Shown one piece after another: positions 5,415 through 11,015 of a stretch of DNA of 11,015 nucleotides (the first letter of the stretch is position 1; every line of letters begins with the position of its first letter). The notes beneath the pieces are model-generated. The model was not told the DNA's origin. It ran no database searches and saw nothing but the letters and a program-made list of their open reading frames with translations. The translations under genes and the position numbers were made by a program. Where the stretch lies: assembly GCA_004554105.1 (NCBI GenBank), contig SFNW01000060.1, positions 1 through 11,015 on the forward strand, written 5' to 3'. Source of the DNA: Clostridiales bacterium. GTDB taxonomy: Bacteria > Bacillota > Clostridia > Oscillospirales > CAG-272.

Positions 5415-6359
5415 ATGTACAGCATCGGTATCGACCTCGGCGGAACCAACATCGCCGCAGGTATTACGGATTCGGACGGACACATCGTATATAAAGCATC
5501 GGTTCCCACCGGCGCATCGCGCCCGCGCGAGGAAATCATCGACGACATCGCCGCGCTCTGCCGCACGCTCTGCCGTGACGCGAAAGTTCCGTTTGACTCC
5601 ATCAGGCAGGTCGGCATCGCCGTTCCCGGCGGCGTGGACGCAGCGGCGGGTGAAATCCTGTTCACACCGAATATTCCCTTCTCGGGCATCAATATCCGCG
5701 ATATTCTCTCGAAAAAACTCGACGGCAAGCCTGTTCTTCTCGCCAACGACGCAAATGCCGCGGCGCTTGCCGAAGCGCGCGCGGGCGCTGCCAAGGGCGC
5801 GAAGAATGCCGTCATGATTACGCTCGGCACCGGCATCGGCGGCGGCATTGTCATCGACGGCAAAATCTACACCGGCTCAAACGGTCTTGCGGCGGAGCTG
5901 GGGCATTTCGTCATCGAAAAGGGCGGTGTTCCCTGCGGGTGCGGGCGGCGCGGCTGCTTTGAGGTCTACGGCTCGGCAACGGCACTGATTCGCATGACGA
6001 AAGAGGAGCTTGACCGCTGCTTTATGAGCGGCGAAGCCACACTGATGGCGGAGAGCCGCAAGCTGAATGCGCGCGTCGCGTTTGACGCCTATCGCGCGGG
6101 CGACGCCGCCGCAAAGCGCGTCATTGACAAGTATATCGGCTATCTTGCAAGCGGCATCGCGTCGCTTATCAACATCTTCCAGCCCGAGGTCTTTATCATC
6201 GGCGGCGGCGTCTCGAACGAAAAGCAATTTCTGCTCGATTTGCTCCGTCCGCTCGTCGACGCAGAGGACTTTGCCAGGGACGCGGCAAAGCGCACCCGCC
6301 TTGTTATAGCCACCTGCGGCAACGACGCCGGCATCATCGGCGCGGCAATGAACGAATAA
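5415..6359 (+). CDS. ROK-family sugar kinase, glucokinase-like
   Basis: The 314-residue protein is a cytoplasmic ATP-dependent sugar kinase of the ROK family, most like the glucokinase branch. It shows the phosphate-1 loop IGIDLGGTNIAAG (4-16), AVPGGVD (69-75), catalytic aspartate D112 in LANDANAAAL, phosphate-2 LGTGIGGGI (137-145), the sugar-contacting ELGH (E161, H164), and the ROK zinc cluster H164/C174/C176/C181 in CGCGRRGC, then FIIGGG (260-265). There is no N-terminal helix-turn-helix, so it is a kinase rather than a ROK repressor. ATG at 5415 has GGAGG 8 nt upstream (5402-5406); upstream in-frame starts overlap the promoter. It is monocistronic, divergent from nifS, and followed by hairpins. 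Glucose is the usual substrate, but N-acetylmannosamine, fructose or allose kinases look similar, so I give no symbol. Confidence -1.
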   Translation: MYSIGIDLGGTNIAAGITDSDGHIVYKASVPTGASRPREEIIDDIAALCRTLCRDAKVPFDSIRQVGIAVPGGVDAAAGEILFTPNIPFSGINIRDILSKKLDGKPVLLANDANAAALAEARAGAAKGAKNAVMITLGTGIGGGIVIDGKIYTGSNGLAAELGHFVIEKGGVPCGCGRRGCFEVYGSATALIRMTKEELDRCFMSGEATLMAESRKLNARVAFDAYRAGDAAAKRVIDKYIGYLASGIASLINIFQPEVFIIGGGVSNEKQFLLDLLRPLVDAEDFARDAAKRTRLVIATCGNDAGIIGAAMNE

Positions 6360-6361
6360 AA

Positions 6362-6394
6362 CAGCAGTCGAAACGGCAAGCGTTTCGACTGTTG
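6362..6394 (+). terminator. Hairpin directly after the ROK kinase gene
   Basis: CAGTCGAAACG (6365-6375) and CGTTTCGACTG (6381-6391) form a perfect 11-bp stem with loop GCAAG, extendable by three pairs including G-U. It begins 3 nt after the stop codon. No U-tract follows, so it may stabilise the 3' end more than terminate. Confidence -1.
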
Positions 6395-6395
6395 C

Positions 6396-6435
6396 AAGTG
6401 CGTTTGTTCGCACCGCGCTCACCGCGCGCGCACTT
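6396..6435. repeat. Inverted repeat AAGTGCG / CGCACTT
   Basis: Seven-base arms (6396-6402 and 6429-6435) enclose 26 nt of GC-rich sequence. It lies between the two stronger hairpins and is weak on its own. Confidence -1.
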
Positions 6436-6441
6436 CAAGGT

Positions 6442-6474
6442 GTAAAAAGGCACGGCAAAGCCGCGCCTTTTTAC
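6442..6474 (+). terminator. Intrinsic terminator of the ROK kinase gene (symmetrical)
   Basis: GTAAAAAGGC (6442-6451) pairs with GCCTTTTTAC (6465-6474). CGGC (6453-6456) and GCCG (6460-6463) continue the stem inside after one A-C mismatch, around the loop AAA. The descending arm ends in TTTTT. The same structure has A-run/T-run symmetry, so it would also function on the minus strand, although no minus-strand gene points into it nearby. Confidence -1.
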
Positions 6475-6548
6475 GGAACACCTATTTATACTTTACTTTC
6501 CGCAAATTTGTGACGAATTACCCCAAATTTAAGAAAGAAGATTAAATA

Positions 6549-6854
6549 ATGAAAAAAATCATGCAATGGGTCGGGCTTGCGCTCGTCCTTGTCGGACTGC
6601 TCTACATCATCGTTTTGCAAAAGGGCGGCGCGGAGTTCGGCGTACTGACCAAGCCCGCCGTCTTTGCCCTCTTGCTCTGCTCGGGCGCGGGCGCACTGCT
6701 CTTCGGCGAGTTGCTCGGCAAGCTCGATTCCGCCGAAAAGCGCATTTATAATTTAGAGGAAGAAATCCGCCGCATGAAAGGCGGCAAAAGCGCCCCCGAT
6801 TCGGGCATTTCACCGTCGCCCGACGGCACGGACAGAGACGAAAGCAATTCTTGA
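6549..6854 (+). CDS. Small two-helix membrane protein of unknown function
   Basis: I do not recognise a family for these 101 residues. Residues 8-23 (LALVLVGLLYIIV core) and 36-54 (PAVFALLLCSGAGALLF) are hydrophobic enough to span the membrane. Residues 58-77 (KLDSAEKRIYNLEEEIRRMK) form a charged amphipathic helix with hydrophobic positions at L59, I66, L69 and I73, likely a short coiled coil. The last 20 or so residues are polar, rich in S, P, D and G, and probably disordered. The Shine-Dalgarno is weak (AAGAAAGAAG about 8 nt upstream). I see no convincing promoter in 6475-6548. It is followed after 17 nt by the acetyltransferase gene, so the two are probably one transcript. Composition matches its neighbours and it looks like a real gene, not a shadow. 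Confidence -1.
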   Translation: MKKIMQWVGLALVLVGLLYIIVLQKGGAEFGVLTKPAVFALLLCSGAGALLFGELLGKLDSAEKRIYNLEEEIRRMKGGKSAPDSGISPSPDGTDRDESNS

Positions 6855-6871
6855 GCGCGAGGTGAAAGCCG

Positions 6872-7417
6872 ATGCAATACCGCCATGCAATCACGCTGAA
6901 AAACGGCGTCTCCTGCATTCTGCGAAGTGCCGTTCCCGACGACGCAAAAGCCGTTATCCGACATTTGACCGCGGTCTATGCGGAGACCGACTTTCTCTCG
7001 CGCTACCCGGACGAAGTCAACTTCACCGAAGAGGAAGAACGCGCGTTTCTCGCGGGGTTTGAAAGCAGCGATAATTCTCTGTTTCTCGTCGCCGATGTCG
7101 GCGGCAGCGTCGTCGCCACCGCCGGATTCCAGCCCTATGCGGCGAGCAGCAAGCTCCGCCACCGCGCCGTCCTCGATGTCGCGGTGCAGAAAGACTTTTG
7201 GGGATTAGGGCTCGGCTCGGCGATGCTCGGCGTGCTGCTTGACGAAGCAAAGCGTGCGGGCTTTGCGCTGCTGGAACTTACGGTGATTGCGGACAATGCC
7301 CGCGCCGTCGCCCTATATGAAATGTTCGGGTTTCGCACCTGCGGGACGCTTGAAAAGGCGTTTCGCCTGCGCGACGGCAGCTTTCAGTCCGAGTTTTTGA
7401 TGTCGCGCGAAATCTGA
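6872..7417 (+). CDS. GNAT-family N-acetyltransferase
   Basis: The 181-residue cytoplasmic protein would transfer an acetyl group from acetyl-CoA to an amine. The acetyl-CoA pyrophosphate loop is seen as QKDFWGLGLGSAML (106-119), a version of the Q/R-x-x-G-x-G/A motif, preceded by beta-4 (VLDVAV, 100-105). Motif B, NARAVALYEMFGF (142-154), and a C-terminal strand (FQSEFLMS) complete the fold. This resembles the broad RimI/PhnO-like Acetyltransf_1 group, with no feature that names a substrate. GAGGTG (6859-6864) lies 7 nt before the ATG. It is the second gene of a pair with the small membrane protein and is closed by a strong terminator 5 nt after its stop. Fold assignment is firm; the substrate could be a protein N-terminus, polyamine, amino acid or antibiotic. 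Confidence -1.
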   Translation: MQYRHAITLKNGVSCILRSAVPDDAKAVIRHLTAVYAETDFLSRYPDEVNFTEEEERAFLAGFESSDNSLFLVADVGGSVVATAGFQPYAASSKLRHRAVLDVAVQKDFWGLGLGSAMLGVLLDEAKRAGFALLELTVIADNARAVALYEMFGFRTCGTLEKAFRLRDGSFQSEFLMSREI

Positions 7418-7422
7418 TTTTC

Positions 7423-7452
7423 CCCCGCCGCCTGCCGCGGCGGGGATTTTTT
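7423..7452 (+). terminator. Strong intrinsic terminator after the GNAT gene
   Basis: CCCCGCCGC (7423-7431) and GCGGCGGGG (7437-7445) form a 9-bp all-GC stem around CTGCC, followed by A and six T (7447-7452). It separates the membrane-protein/acetyltransferase pair from the aconitase operon. Confidence -1.
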
Positions 7453-7540
7453 GTACAGTTTTGCGAAATTCGTTGTCCAAAATGCAGGATTTTGCACAAG
7501 TTTGTTCATTTTTTGCCGCGTTTTTACCTTAAAATGATGA

Positions 7541-7573
7541 TTTTTTATGAAAACATGAATCTTTTCAAAAAAA
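7541..7573. repeat. AT-rich dyad abutting the aconitase promoter
   Basis: TTTTTT-A-TGAAAA (7541-7553) and TTTTCAAAAAAA (7562-7573) are inverted copies apart from one extra A, around an 8-nt loop. The dyad ends 2 bp before the -35 box. It could be a regulator site or simply act as an AT-rich UP element. Confidence -1.
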
Positions 7574-7575
7574 TC

Positions 7576-7604
7576 TTGCAATATACGCAAAAATATGCTA
7601 CAAT
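7576..7604 (+). promoter_or_regulatory. Sigma-A promoter of the aconitase operon
   Basis: TTGCAA (7576-7581), a 17-nt spacer and TACAAT (7599-7604) are each close to consensus. Transcription would start near 7611, about 33 nt before the aconitase ATG. Confidence -1.
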
Positions 7605-7612
7605 CGTAGCAT
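7595..7612. promoter_or_regulatory. Candidate operator ATGCTAC-AATC-GTAGCAT over the aconitase -10
   Basis: This perfect 7-bp inverted repeat with a 4-nt centre contains the whole -10 box and reaches the predicted start site. That is where a repressor would block transcription. It does not fit the ATAA-N7-TTAT pattern known for Bacillus CcpC at citB. The regulator is unknown and not in the window. Confidence -1.
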
Positions 7613-7643
7613 CACATTTTTTCTTTCTCGGAGGCTTTGGGAA

Positions 7644-9569
7644 ATGGGACTTACACTGACCGAAAAGATCCTGCGCGCGCACGTCGTTGACGGCGAGTTC
7701 AAGAAAGGCGCGGAGATCGGTCTGAAAATCGACCAGACGCTGACGCAGGACGCGACCGGCACGATGGCGTACATCGAATTTGAGGCAATCGGCATTCCGC
7801 GCGTGCGCACCGAGCGTTCGGTCGCCTACATCGACCACAACACGCTGCAAAACGGCTTTGAAAACGCGGACGACCACCGCTTTATCGGCTCGGTCGCCAA
7901 GAAGCACGGCATCTATTTCAGCCGTCCCGGCAACGGCATCTGCCATCAGGTGCATCTTGAACGCTTCGGCGTGCCCGGCAAGACGCTGATCGGCTCGGAC
8001 AGCCATACGCCGACCGGCGGCGGTCTCGGTATGCTCGCGATGGGCGCGGGCGGCCTCGACGTCGCGGTTGCGATGGGCGGCGGCGCGTACTACATCACCT
8101 ACCCGAAGGTTGTCAAAATCGAGCTTGTCGGCAAACTTCGTCCCTGGGTCTCCGCAAAGGACGTCATTTTGGAGGTCCTTCGCCGTCTGTCGGTCAAGGG
8201 CGGCGTCGGCAAGGTCATGGAATATGTCGGCGAGGGCGTTAAGACGCTTTCGGTCCCCGAGCGTGCGACGATTACCAACATGGGCGCAGAGCTCGGCGCG
8301 ACCACCTCGATTTTCCCCTCCGATGAAATCACGCGCAAGTTCCTTGCCGCCGAGGGGCGCGAGGAAGTCTGGAGCGAGCAGAAAGCCGACGACGATGCGG
8401 TCTACGACGAGGAGCTGACCATCGACCTTTCGACCCTCTCCCCGATGGCTGCCTGCCCGCACTCCCCCGATAATGTAAAATCCGTCGACGAACTCGGCGA
8501 AATGAAGATTGACCAGGTCTGCATCGGCTCCTGCACGAACAGCTCGCTCGCCGACATGATGAAGGTCGCCCATATTCTGAAAGGCAAAACCGTCGCGCCG
8601 AACGTCTCGCTCGCCATTGCCCCCGGCTCAAAGCAGGTTTTGAATATGCTCGCCGAAAACGGTGCGCTCGCCGACATGATTGCGGCAGGCGCACGCGTGC
8701 TGGAATCGGCTTGCGGCCCCTGCATCGGCATGGGACAGTCGCCGAACTCCGCGGGCATTTCGCTGCGCACCTTCAACCGCAACTTCCTCGGGCGCAGCGG
8801 CACCAAGGACGCGCAGGTCTACCTCGTTTCCCCCGAGGTCGCCGCGCTCTCCGCGATCAACGGCTACCTCAGCAACCCGACAACGCTCGGCGAGATGCCC
8901 GAAATCAAGATGCCCGAGAAATTCCTCATCAACGATAACATGGTCGAACTGCCCGCCGCCGAGGAGGACGCAGACAAGGTCGAAATTCTGCGCGGTCCGA
9001 ACATCAAGCCCTTCCCCGAGACGCACCCGCTCGAAAACGAGATTGCCTGCAAGGTCTCGCTCAAGGTCGAGGACAACATCACGACCGACCATATCATGCC
9101 CGCAGGCGCGAAGATTCTCCCCCTGCGCTCCAACATTCCCGAAATCTCGAAGCACTGCTTTGAGGTCGTCGACGAAGCCTTCCCCGCGCGCGCCAAGGCA
9201 CTCGGCAAGAGCGTCATCGTCGGCGGCACAAACTACGGTCAGGGCTCGTCGCGCGAACACGCGGCGCTCGCGCCGCTCTACCTCGGCGTCAAGGCGGTCA
9301 TCACCAAGAGCTTTGCCCGCATTCACGCCGCAAACCTCATCAACGCCGGCATTCTGCCGCTGACCTTTGCAGACCCCGCCGACTACGACAAAATCGCCGA
9401 GGGCGACGACGTCACGCTTTCCGACATCTTTGAGGCGGTCGAGCGCGGCAGCATGACACTCTCGACCGCAAAGGGCGAAAAAATCGAACTGGTCTGCGCA
9501 TACTCGCCCCGTCAGATTGCGATTTTGAAAGCGGGCGGACTGCTCCCCTACACCAAAAGCGGAAAATAA
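7644..9569 (+). CDS. acn: Aconitate hydratase (aconitase), [4Fe-4S] enzyme
   Basis: The 641-residue cytoplasmic enzyme interconverts citrate and isocitrate through cis-aconitate. The cluster ligands are C297 in CIGSCTNSS and C357/C360 in SACGPCIGMGQ, spaced as in known aconitases. Active-site signatures include GSDSHTPTGGG (117-127), TNMGAELGAT (211-220), TTDHIMPAG (480-488) and GGTNYGQGSSREHAAL (527-542). Length fits the compact mitochondrial-like type; AcnA/IRP1 and AcnB are about 900 residues. GGAGG (7630-7634) lies 9 nt before the ATG. It leads an operon with isocitrate dehydrogenase 18 nt downstream and then citrate synthase. Homoaconitase or 3-isopropylmalate dehydratase belong to the same superfamily, but the single long chain and its neighbours favour aconitase. 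Confidence -1.
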   Translation: MGLTLTEKILRAHVVDGEFKKGAEIGLKIDQTLTQDATGTMAYIEFEAIGIPRVRTERSVAYIDHNTLQNGFENADDHRFIGSVAKKHGIYFSRPGNGICHQVHLERFGVPGKTLIGSDSHTPTGGGLGMLAMGAGGLDVAVAMGGGAYYITYPKVVKIELVGKLRPWVSAKDVILEVLRRLSVKGGVGKVMEYVGEGVKTLSVPERATITNMGAELGATTSIFPSDEITRKFLAAEGREEVWSEQKADDDAVYDEELTIDLSTLSPMAACPHSPDNVKSVDELGEMKIDQVCIGSCTNSSLADMMKVAHILKGKTVAPNVSLAIAPGSKQVLNMLAENGALADMIAAGARVLESACGPCIGMGQSPNSAGISLRTFNRNFLGRSGTKDAQVYLVSPEVAALSAINGYLSNPTTLGEMPEIKMPEKFLINDNMVELPAAEEDADKVEILRGPNIKPFPETHPLENEIACKVSLKVEDNITTDHIMPAGAKILPLRSNIPEISKHCFEVVDEAFPARAKALGKSVIVGGTNYGQGSSREHAALAPLYLGVKAVITKSFARIHAANLINAGILPLTFADPADYDKIAEGDDVTLSDIFEAVERGSMTLSTAKGEKIELVCAYSPRQIAILKAGGLLPYTKSGK

Positions 9570-9587
9570 AGAAGAACAGAGGCTGTC

Positions 9588-10748
9588 ATGAACGAATCCA
9601 TCAAAAATGCAACCGCGCAGTTTGAAACGCTGCTGCGCGAACAGATTGAACGAACAAAACGTATGGAAGAACTGTCGAAGCCGGTCGATTATGCCGCGCT
9701 CGACAAACTGGTTATCGGCGTCTGCGACGGCGACGGCATCGGTCCGATCATCTGCCGCGAGGCGACCCGCGTGCTTGAAACCCTGCTCGCCGACAAAATC
9801 GCCGCAGGCAAGGTCGAGATTCGCCGCATCGAGGGGCTGACGCTTGAAAACCGCATGGCGCAGGGCAAGAGCATTCCCGACGACGTGCTGGCGGCAATCA
9901 AGGAATGCCACGTCCTGCTCAAAGGACCGACCACCACGCCCAAGGGCGGCACCGGCGCAAAGGAACTCGAGAGCGCCAACGTCGCGCTCCGCCGCGAGCT
10001 GGATTTGTTCGCCAACGTGCGCCCCGTCGCCGTCCCCGAGGAGGGCATCGACTGGACCTTCTACCGTGAGAACACCGAGGGCGAATATGTACTCGGCAGC
10101 CGCGGCGTCGAGATTCCAGGCGTACTGGCATGCGACTTCAAGGTGACGACCGACCTCGGCACCGAGCGCATCGCACGCGCCGCCTACGAATTTGCACGGA
10201 AAAACGGCAAAAAGAACGTCGCCATTGTCACCAAGGCGAACATCATGAAGAAAACCGACGGCAAATTCGCGCGCATCTGCCGCGAGCTTGCCGAGCGCGA
10301 ATATCCCGAGCTTGTCCTCGAGGACTGGTACATCGACATTATGGCGGCAAACCTCGTCAATCCCGCGATTCGCTCGAAATTTGAGGTCTTCGTCCTCCCC
10401 AACCTCTACGGCGACATCATCACCGACGAGGCGGCGCAGATTCAGGGCGGCGTCGGCACGGCGGGCAGCGCCAACGTCGGCGGCAGATACGCCATGTTTG
10501 AGGCGGTACACGGCTCGGCGCCCCGCATGATTGAGGAGGGTATCGGCGAATACGCCAACCCCGCCAGCATCATCAAGGCGGACGAAATGCTGCTCCGCCA
10601 CGTCGGCTTTGCGGAAGCTGCCGACAAACTCGCGGCGGCTATGCAGAAATGCACCGCCGACAAATCGCTCAACATGACCGGCGACAAAAACGGCTCAACC
10701 TGTCGCGAATACGCGAACAAACTGCTCGCGTACATCTCTGAAGACTGA
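9588..10748 (+). CDS. icd: Isocitrate/isopropylmalate-family dehydrogenase, probably isocitrate dehydrogenase
   Basis: The 386-residue protein oxidatively decarboxylates isocitrate to 2-oxoglutarate with NAD(P) and Mg/Mn. Visible are GDGIGP (48-53), LKGPTTTPKGG (111-121), the isocitrate-binding SxN (S129, N131) with R135 and R145, YRENTEGEY (159-167), KVTT (185-188), catalytic lysine K216 in TKANIMKKTDG, and metal ligands D276 and D280 in NLYGDIITD. HGSAPR (309-314) ends in Arg-Met where NAD enzymes usually carry Asp-Ile and E. coli NADP enzyme Lys-Tyr, so NADP use is possible but unproven. Residues 1-38 are a helical charged extension before the usual first strand. AGAGG (9578-9582) lies 5 nt before the ATG. 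Isopropylmalate dehydrogenase is less likely given the SxN motif and the aconitase and citrate synthase neighbours. Confidence -1.
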   Translation: MNESIKNATAQFETLLREQIERTKRMEELSKPVDYAALDKLVIGVCDGDGIGPIICREATRVLETLLADKIAAGKVEIRRIEGLTLENRMAQGKSIPDDVLAAIKECHVLLKGPTTTPKGGTGAKELESANVALRRELDLFANVRPVAVPEEGIDWTFYRENTEGEYVLGSRGVEIPGVLACDFKVTTDLGTERIARAAYEFARKNGKKNVAIVTKANIMKKTDGKFARICRELAEREYPELVLEDWYIDIMAANLVNPAIRSKFEVFVLPNLYGDIITDEAAQIQGGVGTAGSANVGGRYAMFEAVHGSAPRMIEEGIGEYANPASIIKADEMLLRHVGFAEAADKLAAAMQKCTADKSLNMTGDKNGSTCREYANKLLAYISED

Positions 10749-10841
10749 TTCGCATACAATTTTTAGGTAACGGCGCAAATTCGGCTGATAAGAAGATGGC
10801 GCTCAAACCCGAAACGGCGGTCACGTCAGAAAGGAAAATCA

Positions 10842-11015
10842 ATGTCTGAATTTGCATATATCAACGACCTTGCAAAAAAATGCGCGGAAACCGACTCCAT
10901 CGACGCTGCGCTCTATGAAAAATACGACGTCAAGCGCGGTCTGCGCGACCGCAGCGGCAAGGGCGTCCTCACGGGTCTTACCGAGATCTCCTCGGTGCAC
11001 GGCACCAAGGAGGAA
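10842..11015 (+). CDS. Citrate synthase, N-terminal fragment (continues past window)
   Basis: Only 58 residues are present. They contain LYEKYDVKRGLRDRSGKGV followed by LTGLTEISSVHG, a stretch I recognise from the N-terminus of clostridial citrate synthases, which begin with a helical region and then this RGLRD-GKGV-GLT block. The enzyme condenses acetyl-CoA with oxaloacetate to citrate, the step before aconitase. AAGGA (10831-10835) lies 6 nt before the ATG. The gap to the dehydrogenase gene is 93 nt, larger than the others in the operon, without a terminator. The active-site His and Asp residues lie beyond the window, so completeness cannot be judged; gltA or citZ would be the usual names. 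Confidence -1.
   Translation, partial: MSEFAYINDLAKKCAETDSIDAALYEKYDVKRGLRDRSGKGVLTGLTEISSVHGTKEE

Noticed and set aside
8628..10601. A 657-codon open frame on the minus strand, antisense to aconitase and isocitrate dehydrogenase
   Set aside because: Both plus-strand genes carry full sets of family motifs and good ribosome binding sites. The antisense frame resembles no protein family and is explained by GC-rich codon bias that removes stops from the opposite strand.
10797..10850. A 17-codon frame before and overlapping the citrate synthase start, as a possible translational coupling peptide
   Set aside because: Its ribosome binding site is weak, and citrate synthase has its own good site at 10831-10835. 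A frame of this length is expected by chance.

Overview
The window reads as a chromosomal segment from a low-oxygen-adapted member of the Bacillota, most likely class Clostridia (Oscillospirales- or Christensenellales-like gut lineages). The reasons are strong GGAGG-type ribosome binding sites, promoters close to the sigma-A consensus with 17-nt spacers, intrinsic terminators, a compact NifS-NifU pair, a ROK sugar kinase, and a clostridial-type citrate synthase N-terminus. Genes are GC-rich with AT-rich gaps between them. This placement is inference; no rRNA or other taxonomic marker is present. I see no insertion sequence, CRISPR array, tRNA or rRNA.

Layout. (1) Positions 1-2810, minus strand: the first 936 residues of a large secreted solute-binding protein of a carbohydrate-type ABC importer, with about 580 residues of extra N-terminal domains; its C-terminus lies outside the window. 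(2) 2811-3510: a 700-bp gap holding its promoter, palindromes, a long leader with a terminator-like hairpin, an AT-rich repeat-containing stretch with no convincing gene, and the terminator of the next operon. (3) 3511-5180, minus: a two-gene iron-sulfur operon, cysteine desulfurase then NifU-type scaffold. (4) 5181-5414: a divergent promoter region. (5) 5415-6359, plus: a ROK-family glucokinase-like sugar kinase with a perfect TTGACA-17-TATAAT promoter. (6) 6360-6548: three hairpins in a row, the last a terminator. (7) 6549-7417, plus: a small two-helix membrane protein and a GNAT acetyltransferase, closed by a strong terminator. (8) 7576-11015, plus: the oxidative branch of the TCA cycle as one gene string: aconitase, isocitrate/isopropylmalate-family dehydrogenase, and the start of citrate synthase.

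How they fit together. The last three genes turn acetyl-CoA plus oxaloacetate into 2-oxoglutarate, in anaerobes usually for glutamate synthesis. Aconitase needs a [4Fe-4S] cluster, and the window also encodes an Fe-S assembly pair, although under its own promoter on the other strand. The solute-binding protein and the sugar kinase suggest a saccharide-using lifestyle, but they are not an operon.

No gene here is clearly a new system. The least explained material is regulatory: the promoter and leader of the solute-binding protein (operator-like palindrome over the -10, a 13-bp inverted repeat around the -35, a terminator-like hairpin plus alternative hairpins before the start codon), and dyads sitting on the aconitase and ROK kinase promoters.
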